NCBI RefSeq assembly: GCF_003151255.1
Contig: NZ_CP029481.1
Span: 682,001-746,000 of the forward strand
Length of the DNA stretch: 64,000 nt
Direction: 5' to 3'
From: Microvirga sp. 17 mud 1-3
GTDB taxonomy: Bacteria; Pseudomonadota; Alphaproteobacteria; Rhizobiales; Beijerinckiaceae
The position numbers and the translations under genes are program-made. The first letter of the stretch is position 1. Each line of letters begins with the position of its first letter. Positions 55,184-63,595 of this stretch are shown here, piece by piece. The notes beneath the pieces were generated by a model. It had not been told where the DNA came from, made no database searches, and saw nothing but the letters and a program-made list of their open reading frames with translations.

Positions 55184-56469
55184 TGACGACATTGGAATTC
55201 CTGGCCCAAAACCTAACTAGGAAGACTGAGGCGCAGCCTCACAAGGCTGGGATGATCCACGCCGGGGCCACGGAGGGAGACGCAGGCGAGGGCGCAGGGG
55301 CAAGCTTCGGTACTCTTCTGAATGCCTTATCGGCAAAAGAAGGGGGCCCAGATATACTTCTGCGAGCGAACTCTGCTGCGCCGGGGGGCAAGGACCCACG
55401 GGCTGACCAGAGGGCGTCGACTGAGAAACACCCGAACCTAATAACGGATCCGGGACTGCCTCTGGCGGACGCTTCGTCGTCCGGACCAGAAGGGTATGCC
55501 GAGGCGTTAGTCCAAGGCATTATCCCTCTTCTGGTACAGTCGCAGCAGGCCTCGACTGTGTATGCAACTCCCTCTGCCGCCACTTATGGATCAGGCCCCG
55601 AGGGTAACATAGGAAAAGGTCAAGGTAGCAGTGCCAGAGAAGGCCAAGGTATCGAAGGGATCTCATCGCTCAAGGTGAGCGTCCTTCATCAGGAGGCTCA
55701 TTTCAAGCCTGTGCTAGGGAATAATCTCCCTCAGAATCCCCATCAAAGGGCTGATGAGACTAGTCCCGGCAATCATTTTGCGTCTCTTGTCGCAGGGTCC
55801 GGTGATGAAGCCGACGGCGCATCCCGAACCCATCCTGATGCCGAACAAGCCGTGAGCAACACTAGAGTGAGTTCCTCGGCAGTAAAATCCTCCGGAATCG
55901 ATCTTGGGACTTCAACCGGGGAGACGCTCTTTCAACAGCTGACGAGTGCGATCGCAAAGGAAGCCATCAATTCTTCTGCGCAACAGGAACAGGATGTCGT
56001 TGGGGTCAGCCCCACTTCTACGAACATCGTCCTGAAGCCCTCGGAGAATGCTCTAAGAGTTCTAAACGTCCAGCTTCATCCCGTTGAACTCGGTGTTGTG
56101 ACAGTCAAGATGCGCTTGTCAGGGGACCAGATCGAGATGGAGCTTCATGCGCACAACGAGGAGACAGCCGATCTCCTACGCAAGGATGTCGAGAAGCTTT
56201 CGGGCTTGCTTCGAACATCGGGATATCGGGCCGATATTGTGACGGTTCATACGATGCGAACCGAGATGCTGCAGCAGGAGAGCGCGGCCCGTGGGAATGA
56301 TTCATGGGCATCCCAGCCGCAGTCCGGAGGCTCTCAACAGGGGCAGGCTGGACAACATGGCAGCGCAAGGCAATCTTCGGTCGATATGGATGAGCTGAAA
56401 CATCGAGTGCGAGGCAATGGGGAAAGCGAGCGGGCTGCTGAAGGTCATTCTGGCGGTATCTATCTCTAG
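55183..56469 (+). CDS. fliK: Flagellar hook-length control protein FliK (MotD)
   Basis: A protein of 428 residues. The first 270 residues are low complexity, rich in Gly, Ser, Ala and Gln, as expected for the molecular-ruler part. The C-terminal domain (RVLNVQLHPVELGVVTVKMR, then ELHAHNEETADLLRKDVEKL) is the conserved hook-length control fold that triggers the export specificity switch. In Sinorhizobium this gene was first called motD and lies after motC, as here. It overlaps the motC stop by one base. Confidence 0.9.
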   Translation: MTTLEFLAQNLTRKTEAQPHKAGMIHAGATEGDAGEGAGASFGTLLNALSAKEGGPDILLRANSAAPGGKDPRADQRASTEKHPNLITDPGLPLADASSSGPEGYAEALVQGIIPLLVQSQQASTVYATPSAATYGSGPEGNIGKGQGSSAREGQGIEGISSLKVSVLHQEAHFKPVLGNNLPQNPHQRADETSPGNHFASLVAGSGDEADGASRTHPDAEQAVSNTRVSSSAVKSSGIDLGTSTGETLFQQLTSAIAKEAINSSAQQEQDVVGVSPTSTNIVLKPSENALRVLNVQLHPVELGVVTVKMRLSGDQIEMELHAHNEETADLLRKDVEKLSGLLRTSGYRADIVTVHTMRTEMLQQESAARGNDSWASQPQSGGSQQGQAGQHGSARQSSVDMDELKHRVRGNGESERAAEGHSGGIYL

Positions 56470-56982
56470 CTTTGTGTCGGAAGCTCGGGCCTCCAACAAT
56501 GCCTGCGAGCGCGAGATGATACGGGCTGCTTCAAAGCATGGTGTTCCTCTTGGAATGCTTTACGCTGTGGGTTTAGCTGAGACAGGTAATCGTGGCTCTC
56601 TTCAGCCATATGCCATGAACATCGAAGGGCGCGCTTACTTCGCCCAAAGCGCCAGTGATGCCTTACGACGTTTCGAAGAGGCGCGACGCACTGGTGCCAA
56701 GCTCATCGACCTGGGATGTATGCAGATCAATCACTACTATCACAGGGAAAGGTTCGATTCCCTCGAGAGCATGCTGAGCCCCGAGAGAATGTCGAGTACG
56801 CGGCTGAGTACCTGAAGCAATTACGATTGAGAGAAGGCAGTTGGACGATGGCCGTCGCTCGCTATCATGCGGGCCCTAACAATGACCCAGCTCAGAAGCA
56901 GTATGTTTGTCGCGTCATAACGAACATGGTCGCGACTGGCTTCGGACAATGGACACCCGCGGCTCAGACCTTCTGTCAATAA
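56417..56982 (+). pseudogene. Flagellar-locus lytic transglycosylase, broken by a one-base frameshift
   Basis: The 5' part (ATG 56417, inside the end of fliK) gives a signal peptide (MGKASGLLKVILAVSISSFV...) and a transglycosylase domain with the catalytic Glu in AVGLAETGNRGSLQPYAM and LGCMQINHYYH. After SLESMLSP the frame is lost and ends at 56813-56815. The next frame continues the domain without a gap: RENVEYAAEYLKQLRLREGS, WTMAVARYHAGPNNDPA, ending in TFCQ at 56982. The shift is at the C-run 56779-56782: one extra C would restore a 188-residue protein. Such enzymes open peptidoglycan for rod growth. This may be a true inactivation, a programmed or phase-variable shift, or a sequencing error. 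Confidence 0.85.
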
Positions 56983-57016
56983 AGACGGTTGGGGCGGTGA
57001 CGCCGCTCTGCTGAAA

Positions 57017-57697
57017 TCAGCGCGTCATTGATAGATCACGGTTCTCGATGCGCCCGCCATATGCGGAGCCGTTTGGCTCTAGATGGACGATCACGCGCCC
57101 TTTTGAATAAAGCTCAAGCGATTCGCCCCGTAGCGCCCAAGTGTTGACGTCCCGCAATCTGGCGTCATTGCAGCGACTTGTGGAGGCCTTGTAAAGGTCA
57201 AGCGTTGACGACGTAGATAGTTGGATCTGACATGTGTCCCGGCCGAGCCGAAGCATCCACCTTCCCGATAAAGAGGCGACGCTGACGGGCTGGGGTCCGA
57301 TACTCGACTGCGGTCTGATTGCGTCCGTAGTGGCATCCGGCCCTTGTGGGGGCAGGGCTGGGGCCGAAGGGGAAGACGCTTCGGCATGCATCGGAACCGG
57401 CTCGTGTAAAACACTAACCGATTTGCTCGGTAAAGCCGCATGGCGAGACACCCAAGGGCCTACCGGTTCAAGTGGCACCTGTGCCTCGGACTTTCGTGGC
57501 ACCACCTCTGACGGGATAAGGTAAGGCGGCGGCTCGGCCGGCTCCGGAAGCGGTGCGTTCCACGGACTTGAGTACAATGACAACGAACGGTCCCAATACT
57601 CAGCCGGCGCCCATGGAGAAGTGTAGGGAGTGCCGGCTCCCATGCAGCCCGACAAAATAAACAGGCAGGGAATAACTAGGGACGTGCGCACTATCAC
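57017..57697 (-). CDS. Lipoprotein with a C-terminal AprI/Inh-like protease-inhibitor domain
   Basis: A protein of 226 residues starting at GTG 57697. The signal peptide ends in a lipobox (FILSGCMGAG), so it is probably a lipoprotein. A Pro/Ser/Ala-rich linker of about 100 residues leads to a C-terminal domain (LSGRWMLRLGRDTCQIQLS, CNDARLRDVNTWALRGESL, and YGGRIENRD) with two Cys and the Trp positions of the AprI/Inh metalloprotease inhibitor fold. Similar lipoproteins are frequent in Hyphomicrobiales. Whether it inhibits a protease is not known. It lies between the transglycosylase (convergent) and ftcR (same strand). Confidence 0.72.
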   Translation of the reverse strand: MIVRTSLVIPCLFILSGCMGAGTPYTSPWAPAEYWDRSLSLYSSPWNAPLPEPAEPPPYLIPSEVVPRKSEAQVPLEPVGPWVSRHAALPSKSVSVLHEPVPMHAEASSPSAPALPPQGPDATTDAIRPQSSIGPQPVSVASLSGRWMLRLGRDTCQIQLSTSSTLDLYKASTSRCNDARLRDVNTWALRGESLELYSKGRVIVHLEPNGSAYGGRIENRDLSMTR

Positions 57698-57836
57698 GGA
57701 ATGAGATCTTCAGGCTTGACGGTGTAGAATGAGGAGGATTGTTTCCGCATATAGATTTTCCGACTGCTGGGAGGCTGCCACAGCCTTGTCGAAGTAAAAA
57801 TCTGCCAGTGGTGAAGTTCGAAGTCCCACATATTGA

Positions 57837-58511
57837 TCAGCCGACGAAGGTATATCCGATGTATCGTTTTGCCTCGATGGGATCGTAGCCGAGGCGGGCG
57901 CGCAGCTTCTTGCGCAGCTTGCTGACATGCCCCTCAATCACGCTCTCCTCGACATCGTTGGAATAGATGCCATAGATGGCGTTGAAGATCTGGGTCTTGG
58001 TCAGGCGCCGGCCCTTGTTGCGCACCAGATATTCGAGAATATGCCGCTCGCGGCGGGGCAGCGGCAGGCTGGTGCCGTCGATCTCAGGATCGCGCCCGTC
58101 GAAATACACCTTCAGGCGCTCCGTTGCCGCCGGCCCGGCCTGGCTGGAGCCGTTGACCCGGCGCCAGATGGCCTCGGAGCGGGCCAGGATCTCGCGCACA
58201 TGCACAGGCTTGCGCACCACATCGTCGAACTTGGCGGTGAACAGCGCCAGGGTCTGCTCGAGGGAGCGGATTTCGCTCAAGGCGATGATCGGCGCCCGGG
58301 AATGGCGGCGAATGGCCTCGGCGCAGGCGATGCGCTCCTGGAACTCGCCGAGCAGGAAGCCCTGAATGGCATCGAGATCGGTGCTGGAGGCGGCTGTGAG
58401 CCAGTCCTTGAACTCGCCGGCGATGAGCCCGAGCGAGGAAACGCCTTCGCGATCGAAGCCAGCGACGTACGCAGCCGTCACCATCTGTCGTTCATCGACG
58501 ACGATGTACAT
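57837..58511 (-). CDS. ftcR: FtcR/Rem-type flagellar transcription activator (OmpR family)
   Basis: A protein of 224 residues. An N-terminal receiver-like domain (MYIVVDERQMVTAAYVAGFD) precedes an OmpR-type winged helix (LPLPRRERHILEYLVRNKGR and VIEGHVSKLRKKLRARLGYD, ending RYIGYTFVG). The match is to FtcR of Brucella and Rem of Sinorhizobium, activators of flagellar genes encoded in the flagellar cluster. In the receiver the strand that should carry the phosphoacceptor Asp reads AIQGFLLGEF, with no Asp, so control by phosphorylation is unlikely. Base use is markedly more G/C-rich at third codon positions than in the neighbouring flagellar genes. A 137-base gap follows it. Confidence 0.92.
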   Translation of the reverse strand: MYIVVDERQMVTAAYVAGFDREGVSSLGLIAGEFKDWLTAASSTDLDAIQGFLLGEFQERIACAEAIRRHSRAPIIALSEIRSLEQTLALFTAKFDDVVRKPVHVREILARSEAIWRRVNGSSQAGPAATERLKVYFDGRDPEIDGTSLPLPRRERHILEYLVRNKGRRLTKTQIFNAIYGIYSNDVEESVIEGHVSKLRKKLRARLGYDPIEAKRYIGYTFVG

Positions 58512-59177
58512 GATAGAAGCCCCCCGGCCTATGCAGTTTATAGTCGAACGCAGGTACGCGCGATGATATCGCGAGTTGCTGGCGGTGAACGCCTGAGCAA
58601 CGACTTTTTTACTTTTACGTTTTACTACTGCTGGTGGGCGAGTGTGCTTGGTTGGACCGCTCTGGCCCCCCGAATCAGTAGGATTATTGATAAATGCCGG
58701 GTGGGCGCCGTTGCGTCAATGACAAAGGCGTGCGGCTTGGAGTTGGGCCGGTGCTTCTCTCCGAGTGTTGCAGGCAGGTCATACGGCCGCGCCCAAAGGC
58801 AACCCCGCCAACAGCAACGTCCACGCGCAAAAAATAGTCCAAGCGGCAACACACAAGGCCGCTCCTAATCACAGAGCTTTGCACGACCTTAGGCTCTCAC
58901 TCCCCAGGCAGGTTAGGGATCAGTAGACCCTAAGTGACTGAAGAAGTGAGAGCCGAAGTTTGACTCTCTGTGAAAAGGAGCGATGTGGACGAAGGGGAAG
59001 CTGCGTTACGCCTAAGGATCCTATAAGAGATGTCTAGCGAGCAATTTTGAAACTAAGTATCAATTTCGCGATTTCTTACGTTAGACCGGCGACTATTGGA
59101 AACCTTAACTTTTTATAGAGACGGGGATTGTTATTTCTTTGCCATGAAATTGCCCGTTTCGTGGATCGGAGCTTGAG
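58512..59177. other. Long non-coding region between ftcR and the second chemoreceptor, with a nested hairpin
   Basis: No gene is visible in these 666 bases. Besides the terminator-like hairpin at 58575, a nested structure spans 58892-58954: an outer perfect 10-base-pair stem (ggctctcact / agtgagagcc) encloses an inner 6-base-pair stem (ttaggg 58913-58918 / ccctaa 58928-58933). It is followed by a strong ribosome site (AAAAGGAG) and a 10-codon mini-frame at 58983-59015. Promoters for ftcR (minus) and the chemoreceptor (plus) are expected here. The function of the hairpin is unknown. Confidence 0.45.
58575..58614 (+). terminator. Terminator-like hairpin with T-run upstream of ftcR
   Basis: On the plus strand GTTGCTGGCG and CGCCTGAGCAAC (58575-58584 and 58590-58601) pair around a short loop with a two-base bulge, followed by GACTTTTTTACTTTT. 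This is a good rho-independent terminator form, but no plus-strand gene precedes it; the only upstream sequence is the ftcR coding region in antisense and the ftcR start. It may end an antisense transcript or be fortuitous. Confidence 0.45.
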
Positions 59178-60872
59178 ATGCGCCTTCTCAACAAGCTAAG
59201 GGTTATGACGAAGATTGCCATACCGGTTGCAATCTTCGTCGTTATTGCGATTGGCCTTGTTGCTCTTGCTAGAGCCGAGCTCGATCGTCTGGCCGCTGAT
59301 ACGCAGGAAGTTATCGAGGTCGACGTAGCTCATCTCAGAATGGTGATGGCGCTCGACTCTAAGATCAATCAAGTCACTATACATGAGAAGAGCATTCTCG
59401 GAGACCGTAACGTCGAGGGTCGCGGCGTCTACGGCCAGCGCTACGAAGAAACGAAACAGGAAGCACTGGCAGAGCTCGATAAACTGATGAAGTCGCTCGG
59501 GCCCGACGATGATCGTGCGGCTTACGACAAAGTAAAAGATACGATCCTCGGCTATTTCGCACTATCCGACCAGAGCGTCACCCACGGCCTAAAGGGATAC
59601 ATGGACGATGCTGCCATGAAGATCTCTAATGGCGAAGGGCAGGATATGCGGATCAAAGTCCGAGAAGAGCTCGCAGCCCTGGTTGATGCAAGCTCCAAAA
59701 AACTCGAGCAGTCCCGCAATGAGGCAATGGATCTTGCACGTCAAACTTCCACCATTCTTATTGCCTCTGCGGTCGTTGGAATCTCTGTCGCGCTGGTGCT
59801 TCTGGGTTCCATCATTATCTTTGGGATTGTCCGCCCTCTGTCCGGAATGACAGCCGCGATGTCACGATTGGCGGACGGAGATCTAACGGTTGCCGTTGCT
59901 GGCGCTGATCGCAAAGACGAGATCGGTCAGCTCGCCCGTGCGCTACAGGTGTTTAAGGACAATGCCGAAGAGGCAAAGCGTCTGGCAGTAGAGCAAGAAG
60001 TCGAGAACGACACTAAAATGCGTCGCGCCCAGCTCCTGGACCAACTTACCAGGCAGTTTGATCAAAAGGTATCTGCGCTAACCCAAAGCCTCGCGGCGGC
60101 TGCGACACAGATGGAGTCGACAGCGCAGACGATGACCCACGTGGCTGATCGCACAACAGATCAATCCACTAGCGTCTCAAGCGCTGCCGAAGAGACCTTC
60201 GCGAACGTTCAAACCGTTGCAGCTGCGACTGAAGAGTTGTCGATCTCTATCCGTGAGATTGCAAGTCAAGTCTCTCAGTCATCGCAAATTGCCGAGCGGG
60301 CCGTTCTTGATGCACAGCGTACGAACAACACCGTACAGACACTAGCGGTCTCGGCGGAGAAGATCGGAAACGTCATCGCGCTAATTAATAATATCGCCTC
60401 TCAAACAAACCTTCTGGCTCTCAATGCAACGATCGAAGCTGCGCGTGCGGGCGAGGCAGGTAAAGGGTTTGCGGTTGTCGCGAGCGAGGTCAAGGAGCTA
60501 GCAAACCAGACATCCAGGGCGACGGATGAGATCTCGCATCAAATCAATGCCGTCCAGCAGGCAACAGAAGAAGCCGTAGGTGCGATCCAACAGATTGCCC
60601 AAACGATTGCCGAGATGTCTCAGATCTCCACATCCATTGCAGCTGCGATGGAAGAGCAGGGCGCTGCCACTCAGGAGATCTCGAGGAACGTGCAGGAAGC
60701 TGCGCGTGGCACAGAAATGGTGACGAGCAATATCGGCGAGGTGCGCCAAGGGGCGAGTGAAACCGGATCTGCGGCTTCGCAAGTTCTATCAGCCGCGCAA
60801 GAACTCGCGCGACACTCGGAGAGCCTTGGCCGAGAGGTCGAGGACTTCCTCTCCGGTGTTCAGGCCGCTTAA
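59178..60872 (+). CDS. Methyl-accepting chemotaxis protein (second receptor)
   Basis: A receptor of 564 residues. First membrane helix about residues 12-31, a helical periplasmic sensor of about 155 residues (with [20 protein letters not shown]), second helix ([20 protein letters not shown]), a HAMP domain, then the signalling domain with an intact tip ([20 protein letters not shown]). The tail ends FLSGVQAA and has no CheR/CheB-binding pentapeptide. A GGAG ribosome site precedes ATG 59178. It is the first gene of a cluster with cheA and cheW, so it is probably a main partner of this CheA. Confidence 0.94.
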   Translation: MRLLNKLRVMTKIAIPVAIFVVIAIGLVALARAELDRLAADTQEVIEVDVAHLRMVMALDSKINQVTIHEKSILGDRNVEGRGVYGQRYEETKQEALAELDKLMKSLGPDDDRAAYDKVKDTILGYFALSDQSVTHGLKGYMDDAAMKISNGEGQDMRIKVREELAALVDASSKKLEQSRNEAMDLARQTSTILIASAVVGISVALVLLGSIIIFGIVRPLSGMTAAMSRLADGDLTVAVAGADRKDEIGQLARALQVFKDNAEEAKRLAVEQEVENDTKMRRAQLLDQLTRQFDQKVSALTQSLAAAATQMESTAQTMTHVADRTTDQSTSVSSAAEETFANVQTVAAATEELSISIREIASQVSQSSQIAERAVLDAQRTNNTVQTLAVSAEKIGNVIALINNIASQTNLLALNATIEAARAGEAGKGFAVVASEVKELANQTSRATDEISHQINAVQQATEEAVGAIQQIAQTIAEMSQISTSIAAAMEEQGAATQEISRNVQEAARGTEMVTSNIGEVRQGASETGSAASQVLSAAQELARHSESLGREVEDFLSGVQAA

Positions 60873-60899
60873 AAACAAGCCAGAGGCGGAGGCCTGTTT
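60873..60899 (+). terminator. Intercistronic hairpin between chemoreceptor and cheA
   Basis: A near-perfect 9-base-pair inverted repeat (aaacaagcc / ggcctgttt, one mismatch) lies directly after the chemoreceptor stop. The right arm ends in TTT. It may attenuate transcription or stabilise the upstream message; read-through to cheA is likely. Confidence 0.35.
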
Positions 60900-60950
60900 C
60901 AATCCCCCGCTTAATGGTTCTCCTAGTAATATCGTATGTGAGTAGCTCTG

Positions 60951-63593
60951 ATGGACGATCTTCTGCGTGAGTTTCTAACAGAGACGGCAGAACACCTCGA
61001 CACTGTCGACGTAGAACTGGTGCGCTTTGAGCAAGACCCGAACAATAAGGCTATTCTGAGCAACATATTTCGGCTTGTGCATACGATTAAAGGAACCTGC
61101 GGCTTCCTCGGCCTGCCTAGGCTAGAAGCATTGGCCCACGCGGCCGAGACCCTGATGGGCAAATTCCGGGACGGCATGCCTGTCACCACGCCGGCAGTGT
61201 CGCTCATCCTGTCGACTCTCGACCGTATTAAGGACATCCTCGCTGAGCTGGAAAAGCATGCCGCTGAACCTGAAGGATCAGACAACGACCTGATCGAAGC
61301 GCTTGAAGCTATGGCTGCGGATGCGCAGACATCGACGGCGCCTGTGCGGGAGAGTGGAACCAGCGTTGGAACGCTGGCATATCAGGTCCTCGAAAGAGCT
61401 CTACTTCCAGGTGAAGTGCCGCTTGATGAGCTGGAGCGTGCATTTCGGGAGGCACCCGGCCCAGAAGTTCCCAAAAAGGAGGTAACCCCAGTCCAGGCGA
61501 GCGAGAGTGCTGCGACCGCAGCGGCTTCGGAGGAGAACGGAGAGGCAGTCGCGGCTAAAGTTCAGACCATTCGTGTGAATGTCGACACGCTCGAGCATCT
61601 CATGACAATGGTCTCGGAGTTGGTTCTGACTCGAAACCAGCTCCTTGAGATATCTCGTCGCGTCGATGACGGTAGCTATAAGGTTCCACTGCAGCGTCTC
61701 TCTCACGTTACTGCCGAGTTGCAGGAAGGCGTGATGCGGACGCGGATGCAGCCCATCGGGAACGCCTGGCAGAAGCTGCCACGTGTCGTACGCGATCTCT
61801 CTGCAGAACTTTCGAAAAAGATCGAGCTTGTCATGCAGGGGGCTGACACGGAGCTTGATCGCCAAGTCCTGGAGGTGATTAAGGATCCCCTCACGCATAT
61901 GGTGAGGAACTCAGCGGACCATGGCATTGAGTCTCCTCTTGAGCGAAAGGCCGCGGGCAAGCCCGAACGCGGGACAATCCGCCTGAATGCCTATCACGAA
62001 GGTGGTACGATCACGATCGAAATTGCCGACGATGGGAAGGGTTTAAACTTCGGGGCAATTCGCCGGAAGGCTGTCGAGCGCGGCGTCGCGTCCGAGGCAG
62101 AAGTTGAGCGTATGAATGATGCTCAAGTTGCCAAGTTTATCTTCCACCCGGGCTTCTCGACCGCAGCCGCCGTCACTTCCGTTTCGGGGCGTGGCGTCGG
62201 CATGGACGTTGTCAAGACCAATATCGAACTGATTGGTGGCACAGTCGATATTCGCTCAGTGCCTGGCCATGGCACGACTTTCACGATTAAGATTCCGCTC
62301 ACTTTGGCAATCGTTGCAGCCTTAATCGTCTCGTCGAAAGATCAGCGCTACGCAATCCCTCAGGTTGCGGTACTTGAACTGGTTCGTGTCACGCCGGGGT
62401 CTGAGCATACGATCGAGCGCATCAATGGGACGCCTGTGCTTCGTTTGAGAGATCGGCTCCTGCCAATCATCCCGCTCTCAAAAGTCTTGGACGTGTCAGA
62501 CGAAGGGGAGGTTAATGAGGGCTTCGTTGTCGTCACGCAGGTCGGCAGACAGAGATTTGGAATTCTTGTCGACGGCGTGTTCCATACGGAAGAGATTGTC
62601 GTTAAACCGATGTCGTCCAAGCTGCGACATATCCAGCTCTTCTCTGGCAATACCATTCTCGGCGATGGCGCGGTCGTCCTTATCGTCGACCCAAATGGTT
62701 TAGCACGAATGGTCGGCTCAGGGACCGAGGACGGGCAGCTTCAGGGTGATATGGCCTTTGAGCAGTCAAGCGTCGCAACCGAGGAGACGACAACGCTTCT
62801 AGTTTTCCGGGGTGGTGGAGAGAGTTTAAAGGCCGTGCCTCTGTCTCTCGTAACTCGCCTGGAGGAGATTGATGCTTCGACTATCGAGTGGCTCGGAGGC
62901 CGGCCTCTAGTCCAGTACCGAGGACGCCTCATGCCCCTTGTCCCCTCTGACAGCGATCTTGAGATACGGCGAGACGGCATGCAGGCTCTTGTTGTCTTCT
63001 CCGATGACGATTTTGCGATGGGACTGGCGGTCGACGAGATTGTCGATATCGTCGAGGACAAGCTCGATATCGAACTTGTGGCCGATCGCTCCGACCTCGT
63101 CGGCTCAGCCGTTATTCGCGGCCGTGCCACTGAGGTCGTAAACGTTGCCCATTATCTGCCGCTCGTTGCGGAGGCATGGATGAGGTCTGCTCATCCGTCT
63201 ACGAGCGCGCAGAGTAAGTCCGTCCTTCTGGTCGATGGCTCAGCTTTCTTCAGGGACATGCTATCGCCGGTACTCAAGGCGTCTGGGTTTAGGGTCCATA
63301 CGGCAGCCAGCGCAGCTGAAGCTCTGCAGACCCTATCGTCCGGACCGGTGATTGATGTCCTTATCAGTGAACTCGATCTGCCGGACCGCTCCGGATTTGA
63401 GTTAATTGCTAGCTTACGTTCCTCGACACGCTATGGGCATCTGCCTGTGATCGGTCTCACGGTGAAGAACGATCCTAAGCAGATCGCCCAGGCACACAAG
63501 CTGCAGGTGACGGAGCTAGTCGCAAAGTTCGATCGAAGGGGCCTGATAGCAGCCCTATCCGAGTTGCAGGAAAATCTTGAAGAGGCGGCATAA
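60951..63593 (+). CDS. cheA: Hybrid chemotaxis histidine kinase CheA with tandem CheW-like domains and an altered receiver
   Basis: A cytoplasmic kinase of 880 residues. Order: P1 phosphotransfer domain with H44 (RLVHTIKGTCGFLG), a low-complexity linker, the dimerisation helices (TLEHLMTMVSELVLTRNQLL), the ATPase domain (MVRNSADHGIESP, DDGKGL, GRGVGMDVVKTNIELIGG), a CheW-like P5 domain, a second CheW-like domain (about 640-745) and a C-terminal receiver (about 755-875). No clear P2 CheY-docking domain is seen. In the receiver the phosphoacceptor Asp is replaced by Glu (E807 in VLISELDLPDRSG), and the first acidic pair is DG. The kinase part looks fully functional. cheW follows two bases after the stop. 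Confidence 0.94.
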   Translation: MDDLLREFLTETAEHLDTVDVELVRFEQDPNNKAILSNIFRLVHTIKGTCGFLGLPRLEALAHAAETLMGKFRDGMPVTTPAVSLILSTLDRIKDILAELEKHAAEPEGSDNDLIEALEAMAADAQTSTAPVRESGTSVGTLAYQVLERALLPGEVPLDELERAFREAPGPEVPKKEVTPVQASESAATAAASEENGEAVAAKVQTIRVNVDTLEHLMTMVSELVLTRNQLLEISRRVDDGSYKVPLQRLSHVTAELQEGVMRTRMQPIGNAWQKLPRVVRDLSAELSKKIELVMQGADTELDRQVLEVIKDPLTHMVRNSADHGIESPLERKAAGKPERGTIRLNAYHEGGTITIEIADDGKGLNFGAIRRKAVERGVASEAEVERMNDAQVAKFIFHPGFSTAAAVTSVSGRGVGMDVVKTNIELIGGTVDIRSVPGHGTTFTIKIPLTLAIVAALIVSSKDQRYAIPQVAVLELVRVTPGSEHTIERINGTPVLRLRDRLLPIIPLSKVLDVSDEGEVNEGFVVVTQVGRQRFGILVDGVFHTEEIVVKPMSSKLRHIQLFSGNTILGDGAVVLIVDPNGLARMVGSGTEDGQLQGDMAFEQSSVATEETTTLLVFRGGGESLKAVPLSLVTRLEEIDASTIEWLGGRPLVQYRGRLMPLVPSDSDLEIRRDGMQALVVFSDDDFAMGLAVDEIVDIVEDKLDIELVADRSDLVGSAVIRGRATEVVNVAHYLPLVAEAWMRSAHPSTSAQSKSVLLVDGSAFFRDMLSPVLKASGFRVHTAASAAEALQTLSSGPVIDVLISELDLPDRSGFELIASLRSSTRYGHLPVIGLTVKNDPKQIAQAHKLQVTELVAKFDRRGLIAALSELQENLEEAA

Positions 63594-63595
63594 GC

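Noticed and set aside
57710..57835. Short minus-strand frames between ftcR and the lipoprotein (for example ...SPLADFYFDKAVAASQQS...)
   Set aside because: Protein-like in composition, but under 45 codons, with two competing frames, no ribosome site and no known family.
57927..58868. A 313-codon plus-strand frame antisense to ftcR
   Set aside because: It is explained by the high G/C third positions of ftcR, which remove stops on the other strand; no domain and no start signal.
58892..58954. A tRNA or tRNA-like gene
   Set aside because: The 7-base outer pairing is suggestive, but there is no T-loop GTTC sequence, no anticodon arm of the right form, and the stem is 10 base pairs.
29852..60872. 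The two chemoreceptor genes as inverted repeats able to flip the region between them
   Set aside because: Their signalling domains agree in protein sequence, but the DNA differs at most third codon positions, so long identical stretches for recombination are missing.
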